Shown here piece by piece: positions 8,583 to 16,649 of a stretch of 64,000 bases of DNA. This DNA is from Streptomyces sp. NBC_01463 (GTDB lineage Bacteria; Actinomycetota; Actinomycetes; Streptomycetales; Streptomycetaceae): the NCBI GenBank assembly GCA_036227345.1, contig CP109468.1, positions 2,294,001-2,358,000 of the forward strand, read 5' to 3'. The notes under the pieces are model-generated. The model had not been told where the DNA came from, ran no database searches, and worked only from the letters and a program-made list of their open reading frames with translations. A program made the position numbers and the translations under genes. How positions within the stretch are numbered: the first letter of the stretch is position 1; the number at the start of each line of letters is the position of its first letter.

Positions 8583-9461
8583 TCAGTGCTCGCGCGGCGC
8601 CGGTACGACTCCGGGCTGGGCCACGAGCAGCTGACGCATGGCAGCCTCGGCGCCCGCGGAGTCGCCGGACGCCAGGGCCTCGACGATGCGCGCGTGGTGA
8701 CCGAGGGATGCCTCGTTGGGACGGTCACAACCGGTCACCGGGGCGCCCGAGACCTGGAGCGCGGCGGAGACGATGCCGGAGAGGTGCTCCAGCATGCGGT
8801 TGCCCGCGGCCTGGATGAGCAGGGAGTGGAACTCCGCGTCGGCCCGGGCGCAGGTGATCACGTCGCCCTGCCCGAGCGCGTGCCCCATGATCTCGACCAT
8901 GTCGCCGAGCCGCTGCTGAAGGTCCTCACGCCCGTGGCCCGCGGCCAGCCGGGCGGCCAGCGGCTCGATCGTCCAGCGCAGCTCACCGAGCTCGCGGCGC
9001 TGGTCGTCGCGCTGCGGGCCGAAGGCGCGCCATTCGATGATGTCGGGATCGAGCAGGTTCCAGTCACTGACCGGCCTGACCCGGGTACCCACATTGGGCC
9101 GGGCGCTGACCAGGCCCTTGGCCTCCAGGACACGCAACGACTCCCGGACGACGGTGCGGGAGACCTCGAATCGCTGACCGATCTCCTCCGGCACGAGGGG
9201 CCGGTCGGCACCGAGGTCACCGGAAACGATCATCTGACCGAGCTGCTGAACAAGTTGACCGTGCAGGCCGCGGCCCCGGCTGGCCGATCCCCGTCGGCCC
9301 ACCCGGCCGAGCTCGGTATCGGAACCGCCCCAGGACCGGGCGGCGGCACGCTCGCCGGCCGGCGCCTCCGCGTAGGTATATCGGTCGAGTTCGCCCGGGC
9401 CGGCGAGGCCGGAGTCGGCGGAGCGGGCGGCGGTCATCGTGGTGTGCGCAAGGGTACTCAC
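8583..9461 (-). CDS. whiH: sporulation regulator WhiH (GntR/FadR family)
   Basis: A 292-residue GntR-family transcription factor. A winged helix-turn-helix spans about 65-132 (LVPEEIGQRFEVSRTVVRESLRVLE split across two helices) and an FCD-type ligand-binding domain about 150-285, with the metal-type residues in ADAEFHSLL and LGHHARIVEAL. Sequence and position directly upstream of hrdB match WhiH, required for sporulation septation in Streptomyces aerial hyphae. GTG 9461 is chosen because AAAGGA precedes it; the frame stays open for 18 more codons. WhiH is known to be transcribed by the sporulation sigma factor WhiG, and a candidate promoter lies upstream. The ligand is unknown. Confidence 0.92.
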   Translation of the reverse strand: MSTLAHTTMTAARSADSGLAGPGELDRYTYAEAPAGERAAARSWGGSDTELGRVGRRGSASRGRGLHGQLVQQLGQMIVSGDLGADRPLVPEEIGQRFEVSRTVVRESLRVLEAKGLVSARPNVGTRVRPVSDWNLLDPDIIEWRAFGPQRDDQRRELGELRWTIEPLAARLAAGHGREDLQQRLGDMVEIMGHALGQGDVITCARADAEFHSLLIQAAGNRMLEHLSGIVSAALQVSGAPVTGCDRPNEASLGHHARIVEALASGDSAGAEAAMRQLLVAQPGVVPAPREH

Positions 9462-9524
9462 GCATCCTTTGTCGGCGCGGCTCAGCCACCCCTTGAGGTC
9501 TTTGGTGAAAAGCACACGAAAGGG

Positions 9525-9549
9525 TGATCGGCACCCGCCTCACAATTGA
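9525..9549 (-). promoter_or_regulatory. candidate WhiG-dependent promoter of whiH
   Basis: On the minus strand GCCGATCA (9532-9525) matches seven of eight bases of the motility-type -10 GCCGATAA. TCAA (9549-9546) lies 13 bases upstream, shorter than the usual 15, so the -35 is weak. It begins about 64 bases before the whiH start. Confidence 0.4.
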
Positions 9550-9621
9550 CGACTTACTGGTACAAAGCGGGCATTTTCAATGGAGTTGTGGATCTCTGCG
9601 TACTCAAGTTCCCTTCCGCGA

Positions 9622-11430
9622 TCACCAACGCACTCTGCCGCGAAGGGTCATGAACAGATACGCGCAGACAAGGACCGACAACGACAGCGTCAGCGCCGCG
9701 CCCACCGGGTGCGCCACGACCCGCACCGCGGCAGCCACCCACCGGTCCGCCTCGTGCGGCCACTGCAGCCAGGCCAGTTCCCTCAGCCGGCCCGGAAGTC
9801 CGCTCATCGAACGGGCGGTCGGCGCCTTCGGCATCGACTCGATGAGCGGGACCATCAGGACGGGAACGGCGAGTACGGCGGCGACACCCGCCGCCGTCAC
9901 ACGGAAGATCCCGGCGGCCAGCAGGCCGGCCCAGGCGCAGCCGACGGTCAGCCCCGACCAACTCACGGCCAGTGAAACCGCGTTCGAAGGGACCTTGACC
10001 AAGTCCCCGCCGTACACGAGGCGGAGGGACTCCGCCGACGCCAGCACGACCAGGAGCGCCAGCACCAGCGCGACGCCCGCCGAAACCGCCAGCTTGGCGA
10101 GGAGCAGCCCGAGCCGTCGGGGGACGGTGCCGCGCCCTGCGGCGAGCGCGGGGTAGCGGAACTCGTCACCGAAGGAGAGGGCACCGAGCAGTCCGGCGCC
10201 GAGCGCGGCGGGCGGCAGCGGCAGCAGCGAGGGCCAGGCGGCCAGTACGTTCGGCAACGGGGTGCCGCCGTTGCGGCCGAGCAGGACGGACAGCGCCGCC
10301 GAGGCGACGAGAGCCACGGCGATGATCAGCGTCGTGGTCCTGACACCGAAGAGGCGGCGCAGTTCGTAACGCACCGGGCGCAGCGGGCCACGGGCCGGAC
10401 GGCGCCGGATCCGCGGCGGCAGCTGCCCCTCGCCCTCGCCGGCCCCCGCCACCGGGAGCGGTTCGGAGAGGGGTGAGGGAGGCGGCGCGGCGGAGGATTC
10501 GAGGCGGGGGGCGGGGGCGGCGGCGTCGGGGCCGGGGCCGGGGCCCGCCTCGGGGGACGTGTCACCGATCTCGTCGGCGAGCTGATGCACGGGCAGCCCA
10601 TGGCGGAATGCCGTGTCCCCGATCTCCGCGCAGCTGCTGCCGTAGACGGAGAGCCGGCTGCTGCTCGCCTCGGTGACCACTTCGACGGAGCGCCGGTCGG
10701 CCCGCGCCTCACGGCTGACGATCGCGGCGAGGCGGGCGGCGTGCGGGGAGCGGACCGCGACGCGGGGCCGCAGGCGGGTGCGGGAGAAGTCGGCGACGCT
10801 CTGATCGGCGACCAGACGGCCGGCGTCGATGGTCACCACATGACCGGCCGACCGGGCCGCCCTCTTGGCGTCGTGCGTGGTGTACAGGACGGTGCCGCCC
10901 CGATCGGCATGGGACCCGAGCATGCCGTGCAGCCAGTCGGCCTCCCGCGAGGTGAGGCCCTCCGCGGGTTCGTCCAGGATCAGCGTGTGCGGATCGCCGA
11001 GCAGTGCGCAGGCGAGTGCCAGCCTGCGGTCCATGCCCAGGGAGAGCGTGCCGATGCGCTGGTCCCCCAGCCCGGAGAGACCGACGGCGTCGAGCAGTTC
11101 GTCGGCCCGGGACGCGGGCATTCCGGTCGCGGCGCAGAGCATGCGGAGCTGGCCGCGGGCGGTGCGGGCGGGGTGCCCCGGTACGTCCCCGAGCAGCACC
11201 CCCACCTCCCGGGCCGGATGCGCCACCCGGTGCAGGGGTCTGCCGCGGAAGTAGGTGACACCTCGCCCCGGTTCGAGTTCGAGCATGAGGCGCAGGGCCG
11301 CGGTCTTGCCGGAACCCGGCGGGCCCAGCAGGGCGGTGACGCAGCCGGATCCGGCTTCGAACGTGAGGTCGTCCACGGCGGGCGGAAGTCCGCGGTGGCG
11401 GGCGCTGGTGAGTCCGATGGCCTGGAGCAT
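9622..11430 (-). CDS. ABC transporter with fused ATPase and membrane domains
   Basis: A 602-residue protein joining an ABC ATPase to a membrane domain. The ATPase has Walker A GPPGSGKT (36-43), a degenerate signature TLSLGMDRR (128-136, where LSGGQ is usual) and Walker B LILDEPAEG (about 150-158), plus the switch His in TTHDAKRAARS. A Pro/Ala/Gly-rich linker (about 300-350) leads to six or so membrane helices (about 365-600). This resembles ABC-2 type exporters written as one polypeptide. ATG 11430 has GAGAG upstream. It is transcribed alone on the minus strand, upstream of whiH. The substrate cannot be told from the sequence. Confidence 0.85.
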   Translation of the reverse strand: MLQAIGLTSARHRGLPPAVDDLTFEAGSGCVTALLGPPGSGKTAALRLMLELEPGRGVTYFRGRPLHRVAHPAREVGVLLGDVPGHPARTARGQLRMLCAATGMPASRADELLDAVGLSGLGDQRIGTLSLGMDRRLALACALLGDPHTLILDEPAEGLTSREADWLHGMLGSHADRGGTVLYTTHDAKRAARSAGHVVTIDAGRLVADQSVADFSRTRLRPRVAVRSPHAARLAAIVSREARADRRSVEVVTEASSSRLSVYGSSCAEIGDTAFRHGLPVHQLADEIGDTSPEAGPGPGPDAAAPAPRLESSAAPPPSPLSEPLPVAGAGEGEGQLPPRIRRRPARGPLRPVRYELRRLFGVRTTTLIIAVALVASAALSVLLGRNGGTPLPNVLAAWPSLLPLPPAALGAGLLGALSFGDEFRYPALAAGRGTVPRRLGLLLAKLAVSAGVALVLALLVVLASAESLRLVYGGDLVKVPSNAVSLAVSWSGLTVGCAWAGLLAAGIFRVTAAGVAAVLAVPVLMVPLIESMPKAPTARSMSGLPGRLRELAWLQWPHEADRWVAAAVRVVAHPVGAALTLSLSVLVCAYLFMTLRGRVRW

Positions 11431-11601
11431 CGCTTCTCTCGCAGAAGGTGAGACCGCTCGGCGGCAGAAGGTACCGCAGCACGATAACCCGACATATCAG
11501 ACTTTTCGCGCAATGCCGAACCTACGGCGTTCCGGACATCTGTCAGAGCGTCAGGAGCACCGGGAGCGCCACCTCGGGTCCGGATCCCAGGCAGCACGGA
11601 T

Positions 11602-11752
11602 CTCGGGCTCGGACCTCAGCCCCCAGCATCAGCGGGCTCGGCCCCGGTGTGGGCGTCGACGACCGCCCTCAGCCGGCCGGCCGCTCCCGGGTGCCCAGAC
11701 CTCGGGCTCAGGCCTCGGGCTCGGACCTCGGGCTCAGACCTCGGGCCGCAGC
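11602..11752. repeat. 13-base tandem repeat
   Basis: Four head-to-tail copies of CTCGGGCTCAGAC-like units start at 11701, 11714, 11727 and 11740, exactly 13 bases apart; an extra copy lies at 11602-11614. The last copy runs into the stop codon of the NrtR-like gene (11734-11736). The 303-base gap 11431-11733 otherwise holds no gene I can support. Confidence 0.8.
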
Positions 11753-12498
11753 ATCGGCGGATTCAGCACCGTGGCCGAACCCGACCGGAACAGCTGGGCG
11801 GGGCGGCCGCCCTGACGGGTGGTCGTCCCCCCGGCAGGCACCAGGAAGCCGGGCGTGCCCGTCACCTTGCGATGGAAGTTCCTCGGGTCGAGCACCACGC
11901 CCCACACCGCCTCGTACACCCGGCGCAGCTCGCCGACCGTGAACGAGGGCGGGCAGAACGCGGTGGCCAGCGAGGAGTACTCGATCTTGGAACGGGCCCG
12001 CTCCACACCGTCGGCGAGGATCTGGGCGTGGTCGAAGGCCAGCGGGGCCTGCCGCTCGCCCTCGCGCCCGTAGCCCCCTTCCGGCCCGAGAAGGTCCTCG
12101 ACAGGCGCCCAGCGCGCACTGTTCGCGTCGCCGCCCGCACGCGGAGCCGGCAGATCGGGCGCCAGCGCGAGATGGGCGACGCTGACGACCCTCATCCGGG
12201 GATCGCGCTCGGGCGCTCCGTACGTGGCGAGCTGTTCGAGATGTGCGCCGTTGCCGACCGACGGGGTCGCCGGGTCGTGCGCGCACAGCCCGGTCTCCTC
12301 GACGAGTTCGCGCGCCGCCGCGGCGCCGAGGTCCTCATCGGCTTTGACGAAGCCGCCGGGCAGCGCCCACCTGCCCTGGAACGGCGTCTCACCTCGGCGT
12401 ACCACCAGCGCACAGAGCGCATGACGGCGCACCGTGAGCACAACCAGGTCGACGGTGACAGCGAAGGGCGGGAAGGTCGACGGGTCGTAGGGCGGCAT
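11734..12498 (-). CDS. NrtR-type Nudix regulator
   Basis: A 254-residue protein with an N-terminal Nudix domain and a C-terminal winged-helix-like part, the layout of NrtR regulators that sense ADP-ribose and control NAD metabolism. The Nudix box is complete at 49-71 (G-x5-E-x7-REL-x-EETGL), so hydrolase activity may be retained. The C-terminal part includes FTVGELRRVYEAVWG and RNFHRKVTG, typical of the NrtR DNA-binding domain. ATG 12498 has no strong ribosome site; the frame stays open upstream but that sequence lacks family character. An inverted repeat 14 bases upstream may be its own operator. Its targets are not evident here; an ordinary Nudix hydrolase is the alternative. Confidence 0.78.
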   Translation of the reverse strand: MPPYDPSTFPPFAVTVDLVVLTVRRHALCALVVRRGETPFQGRWALPGGFVKADEDLGAAAARELVEETGLCAHDPATPSVGNGAHLEQLATYGAPERDPRMRVVSVAHLALAPDLPAPRAGGDANSARWAPVEDLLGPEGGYGREGERQAPLAFDHAQILADGVERARSKIEYSSLATAFCPPSFTVGELRRVYEAVWGVVLDPRNFHRKVTGTPGFLVPAGGTTTRQGGRPAQLFRSGSATVLNPPMLRPEV

Positions 12499-12511
12499 GC
12501 CGTGATCATAG

Positions 12512-12526
12512 TCGTCTGCCTGACGA
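12512..12526. promoter_or_regulatory. possible NrtR-type operator
   Basis: The inverted repeat TCGTC-N5-GACGA, with looser pairing outside, lies just upstream of the Nudix/NrtR-like start codon. The position suits autoregulation; the assignment is inference. Confidence 0.35.
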
Positions 12527-12675
12527 TAAACACTCCCTTCGTGATGCCTCTTCACGGGTCCCGGCGCCTTCCGGACAGGCTTCCCCCGGGCCCGGACCGG
12601 TCGGCGACGGGGTGGCCACCGGCGACCCGTACCCCGGTCGCCGGCCACCTCCGGCTGTCCGGCGCCACGCCGCTC

Positions 12676-14031
12676 TCATCGGCCGGTCCGGGTCGCGCGG
12701 CGGCCCTGGTTCCGCGACTGCCCGGCCCGGCGGCGGCCGGCGGCGGCGCCCGACCGGACGGCCCGGGGCCGCGTCCGCCGCCGCCCGGCCGCCTGCGCCC
12801 GGGCGGAACGGGCCCCCGCGACCCGTCCCGCACCGTGGCCACGCCGTACCGTCCGGGTGTCGCGCCGCACGGCCCCCGTGTCCTGCGCCGTGTCGCGCGC
12901 CGCCGTCCGGGTGTCGCGCTCACCGCGCAGGCAGCGCCGCAGCGTCTCCGGATCGAGGCCCTGGTTGCAGGCCTCGTGCAGAAGCTGGGCGAAGGTGTAC
13001 CGGGGATCCAGCCGGAGCGCGAGGCCCAGCGCCACCCGCGCCCCCGGCTCGTCGCCCGTCGACCACGAGACCCACCCCGCCAGCGCGAGCGGCGCCGCCG
13101 CGTGCTCCTCGTACGGCGTGACGCAGCGCCGTGCCAGTGCCCGCCACAGCCGCAGCGCGGACTCCGCTTCGGGCCCTTCCATCCATTCCGCGGCCCTGTC
13201 CCGGGTCTCCCGGTCCTGGAGGCCGAGGATCACCGCGGCGGCCTCCTCGTGACTGATCAGCCGGTCGTCGTTGAGGTCGGCCAGTGAGGGTGTCGCCGCC
13301 GGTGCCCGGCCGAGGCGCCTCATGAGCCGTCCGGCCAGTTCCAGCGTGGTGCCGCCGACCTCCTTGCGGCTCTCCTCGTCGAGGAGCTTCGGCACCAGCG
13401 CCGACCCCGCCGCGTCCAGGGCCTGTTCCTGCTCCCGGCCCGCCGCGCCGGTGCGGGGTGCCAGCCGGGCCTCCATCTCCCGCAGCGATCCGCGCACCTG
13501 GATACCGGCATACGTCGCTGCCGCCGCCATCACCGAGGTGCCGGGCACGGCCATCGGGTTCCCCTCCGCCGGGCAGCAGCGGGCGTCGGGGCAGACGTAG
13601 GACCAGAACCTGTTGCCGGAGATGCAGAGCGCTTCGAGCACGGGGACGTCCAGAGCCCCGCAGGCGGTACGCAGCCCCTGGGCGAAGGGCCGCAGCCGCT
13701 CCATGGTCCGGCTGCCGGTCTCCCCTTCGGCGGGTTCCTGGCAGAGGAAGACGACGATCGCGTCGGGGCGCCCGCCGCGCCGCTCGCTCCCTTTGATCAG
13801 GCACTCGGCCAGCTGCTCGGCGACCGACGGCCATTCCTGCTCGGACTGCGGGATACCGAGCCTGAGACGCCCGCCGAAACGGCCCCGGCCGCCGTGCAGC
13901 GCGACCATGACCACGCTGTCGTTCGGATGGAACCCCATGAGATACGGGAGTGCGTCGGCCAGCTCGGCGGGGCCGCGCAAAGTGATCTGCTGCTCATCGG
14001 ACGGACCGGTGGATTCGTGGTGCTTGTTCAT
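12676..14031 (-). CDS. DUF4192 domain protein
   Basis: A 451-residue cytosolic protein of the DUF4192 family, widespread in actinobacteria and of unknown function. Family features are the N-terminal LRGPAELADALPYLMGFHP followed by DSVVMVALHG, and a Cys-rich motif YVCPDARCCPAEGNP near 170. The last 80 residues are a low-complexity Arg/Thr/Ala tail with repeated RDTRT units, probably disordered and able to bind nucleic acid or polyanions. It may also be a region where the frame has drifted. ATG 14031 is the only good start. It lies downstream of recQ in the same direction, separated by the DnaA-box hairpin. Confidence 0.85.
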   Translation of the reverse strand: MNKHHESTGPSDEQQITLRGPAELADALPYLMGFHPNDSVVMVALHGGRGRFGGRLRLGIPQSEQEWPSVAEQLAECLIKGSERRGGRPDAIVVFLCQEPAEGETGSRTMERLRPFAQGLRTACGALDVPVLEALCISGNRFWSYVCPDARCCPAEGNPMAVPGTSVMAAAATYAGIQVRGSLREMEARLAPRTGAAGREQEQALDAAGSALVPKLLDEESRKEVGGTTLELAGRLMRRLGRAPAATPSLADLNDDRLISHEEAAAVILGLQDRETRDRAAEWMEGPEAESALRLWRALARRCVTPYEEHAAAPLALAGWVSWSTGDEPGARVALGLALRLDPRYTFAQLLHEACNQGLDPETLRRCLRGERDTRTAARDTAQDTGAVRRDTRTVRRGHGAGRVAGARSARAQAAGRRRTRPRAVRSGAAAGRRRAGQSRNQGRRATRTGR

Positions 14032-14065
14032 GGGATGACCGTCCCGCGTCGGGACGGTTTCCGCG

Positions 14066-14096
14066 ACCCCCTGTGGATAACTTGTCCACAGGGGGT
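14066..14096. terminator. hairpin containing two inverted DnaA boxes
   Basis: Twelve-base arms (14066-14077, 14085-14096) form a hairpin 50 bases after the recQ stop, which could end recQ transcription. The same bases contain TGTGGATAA (14072-14080, the inverse of TTATCCACA) and TTGTCCACA (14082-14090), two good DnaA boxes facing each other with one base between. Confidence 0.75.
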
Positions 14097-14145
14097 GAGA
14101 CCGGTCCGGGGCCCCCGAGCCGGGAGCCGCGGTCGGCGCCGGTCC

Positions 14146-16305
14146 TCAGCCGGCCAGGGCCAGGACGAGCGGCAGCACCGGACCCGATCCGCTCTGGCTC
14201 AGGAGGCGCGCGCCCACGGCCAGGGTCCAGCCGGAGTCGGAGTAGTCGTCGACGAGCAGGACCGGGCCGGCGGCCCCGGCCAGGGCGGCGGCCAGTTCGT
14301 CTGGCACGGCGAAGGAGGCGGCCAGGGAACGCAGTCGCTGGGCGGAGTTGCTGCGGTGGGCCGCGAACTCGCCGGCTTCCGGGGTGTGGACCAGGCTGCC
14401 CAGCAGCGGGAGCCTGCCCACCCTGGCCACACCCTCGGCCAGGGAGCCGACCAGCTGGGGGCGGGTGCGGGACGGCATCGAGACGACCCCCACCGGCCGC
14501 GCCACCGCGTCGGGAGAGCCGCTCGCCCAGCCGCCCGGCGAACGGGCCCAGTCCGCCAGCACGGTCACGACGGCGTTCAGGACGTCGTCCGGCACCCGCC
14601 CGTCCGCCGCCTGCTCCGCCAGGAGCGGGCGCAGCCGGTTGCCCCAGCCGATGTCCGACAGCCTGCCCAGCGCCCGCCCGGTGACCGCCTGCTGGCCCGC
14701 GGGAATGCGGCCCTTGAGGTCCATGCCGACCGCGGCGAGCCCGGTCGGCCACATCTTGCGGGGCTCGACCTCGACTCCCGGCCGGTCCAGTTCGCCCGTC
14801 GCCGCCGCGAGAGCCGCCGAGGAGACCGCGGGATCGAGCCAGGGCCCGGCGCAGTTGTCGCAGCGGCCGCACGGGGTCGCCTTCTCGTCATCGAGCTGCC
14901 GCTGCAGGAACTCCATCCGGCACCCCGTGGTCGCCACGTAGTCCCGCATGGCCTGCTGCTCGGTCTCCCGCTGCTTGGCCACCCAGGCGTACCGCTGCGC
15001 GTCGTACGCCCACGGCTGCCCCGTCGCGGTCCAGCCCCCCTTCACCCGCTTGACCGCCCCGTCGACGTCGAGCACCTTCAGCATCGTCTCCAGGCGCGAG
15101 CGCCGGAGGTCCACCAGTGGTTCCAGCGCGGGCAGCGACAGCGGACGGCCCGCCTGTTCCAGTACGTCCAGGGTGCGGCGCACCTGCTCCTCGGGCGGGA
15201 AGCCGACCGACGCGAAATACGCCCAGATCGCCTCGTCCTCCTTGCCCGGGAGCAGCAGCACATCCGCGTGGTCCACGCCGCGCCCCGCGCGCCCCACCTG
15301 CTGGTAGTAGGCGATCGGGGACGAGGGCGAGCCCAGGTGCACGACGAACCCCAGGTCCGGCTTGTCGAAGCCCATGCCCAGCGCCGACGTCGCCACCAGC
15401 GCCTTCACCCGGTTCGCGAGCAGATCCTCCTCGGCCTGCAACCGGTCGGCGTTCTCCGTCTTCCCCGTGTAGGACGCCACCGGATAGCCGCGCTGACGCA
15501 GGAACGCCGCGACCTCCTCGGCCGCCGCCACCGTCAGCGTGTAGATGATCCCCGAACCCGGCAGATCCCCCAGCCGCTCCCCCAGCCACGCCAGCCGGTG
15601 CGCCGCGTTCGGCAGTTCCAGCACCCCCAGCCGCAGGCTCTTGCGGTCCAGCGGCCCGCGCAGGACCAGGGCGTCACCACTGCCCGTGCCCAGCTGCTCC
15701 GCGACGTCCGCGGTCACCCGCGCGTTCGCCGTGGCCGTGGTGGCCAGCACCGGGACGCCCGCCGGCAGCTCCGCGAGCATCGTGCGCAGCCGGCGGTAGT
15801 CGGGCCGGAAGTCGTGTCCCCAGTCGGAGATGCAGTGCGCCTCGTCGACCACCAGCAGACCGGTCGTGGCCGCGAGCTTCGGCAGCACCTGGTCCCGGAA
15901 GTCCACGGAGTTGAGGCGCTCCGGGCTGACGAGGAGGACGTCGGTCTCGCCGCGCTCCACCTCCCCGTAGATCGTTTCCCACTCCTCCGGGTTGGCCGAG
16001 TTGATCGTCCGCGCCCGGATGCCGGCCCGTGCCGCGGACTCGACCTGGTTGCGCATCAGGGCCAGCAGCGGGGAGATGATCACCGTGGGACCCGAGCCGC
16101 GCCGCCGCAGCAGAGCGGTGGCCACGAAGTAGACGGCCGACTTCCCCCAGCCGGTGCGCTGCACCACCAGGGCCCGCCGTCGCTCCTGGACCAGCGCGGA
16201 CACCGCCTGCCACTGGTCCTCCCGCAGCCGGGCAGGGCCTCCGGGATCACCGACGAGCTCGGCGAGGACGGCATCTGCTTCAGTGCGGAGTTCCAGGTTG
16301 TCCAT
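14146..16305 (-). CDS. RecQ-family DNA helicase with C-terminal PRTase-like domain
   Basis: A 719-residue ATP-dependent helicase. Motif I is TGWGKS (51-56), motif II DEAHCISDWGHDF, the conserved RecQ motif 0/I spacing is kept, and motif VI is QQVGRAGRG. A Cys4 zinc site follows (C in TTGCRMEFL, then CGRCDNC). The last 150 residues are not HRDC; they look like a phosphoribosyltransferase of the ComF type, with SMPSRTRPQL and the PRPP-type motif VLLVDDYSDSGWTL (682-695). The protein should unwind DNA during repair or recombination; the added domain may bind a nucleotide. ATG 16305 is favoured over ATG 16314, with only moderate certainty. Confidence 0.9.
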   Translation of the reverse strand: MDNLELRTEADAVLAELVGDPGGPARLREDQWQAVSALVQERRRALVVQRTGWGKSAVYFVATALLRRRGSGPTVIISPLLALMRNQVESAARAGIRARTINSANPEEWETIYGEVERGETDVLLVSPERLNSVDFRDQVLPKLAATTGLLVVDEAHCISDWGHDFRPDYRRLRTMLAELPAGVPVLATTATANARVTADVAEQLGTGSGDALVLRGPLDRKSLRLGVLELPNAAHRLAWLGERLGDLPGSGIIYTLTVAAAEEVAAFLRQRGYPVASYTGKTENADRLQAEEDLLANRVKALVATSALGMGFDKPDLGFVVHLGSPSSPIAYYQQVGRAGRGVDHADVLLLPGKEDEAIWAYFASVGFPPEEQVRRTLDVLEQAGRPLSLPALEPLVDLRRSRLETMLKVLDVDGAVKRVKGGWTATGQPWAYDAQRYAWVAKQRETEQQAMRDYVATTGCRMEFLQRQLDDEKATPCGRCDNCAGPWLDPAVSSAALAAATGELDRPGVEVEPRKMWPTGLAAVGMDLKGRIPAGQQAVTGRALGRLSDIGWGNRLRPLLAEQAADGRVPDDVLNAVVTVLADWARSPGGWASGSPDAVARPVGVVSMPSRTRPQLVGSLAEGVARVGRLPLLGSLVHTPEAGEFAAHRSNSAQRLRSLAASFAVPDELAAALAGAAGPVLLVDDYSDSGWTLAVGARLLSQSGSGPVLPLVLALAG

Positions 16306-16322
16306 GACCCCCATGCAACCCG

Positions 16323-16649
16323 ATGACACCGACAATCGACGACTTCACCCCGCGTGGGGACCCGCTCACCTGCGGGAGGGCCGGGACGGGCCAGGTGTTT
16401 TCGCTGGTCCTCGCCGTTCAGGCGGGACAGGTGGCGTCATCCGGTGCTGGACTGGGCAGGGATATCCGTGTCATTCCGGCTGATTACCGTCAGCTGCGCC
16501 AATTGCTCGTTGCCGCCCGCCGATACGCCAGGAAGAATTGGTCTCGCTCCCCGCACGGTCTCTTCGCGGGCCCGGAAGGGCTGTGCCGCGGCGCGCCCTC
16601 ACCCGACCCTGCCCGCATCGTGGGCGCGTATGCGAAGGGAGGACCGTGA
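16323..16649 (+). CDS. possible small ORF coupled to next gene
   Basis: A 108-codon open frame whose stop overlaps the start of the following gene in the pattern GTGA (16646-16649). Part of the product, YRQLRQLLVAARRYAR, looks like a normal helix. Against it: there is no clear ribosome site before ATG 16323 and third-position GC is visibly lower than in neighbouring genes. It may instead be promoter sequence that happens to be open. No family recognised. Confidence 0.3.
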   Translation: MTPTIDDFTPRGDPLTCGRAGTGQVFSLVLAVQAGQVASSGAGLGRDIRVIPADYRQLRQLLVAARRYARKNWSRSPHGLFAGPEGLCRGAPSPDPARIVGAYAKGGP

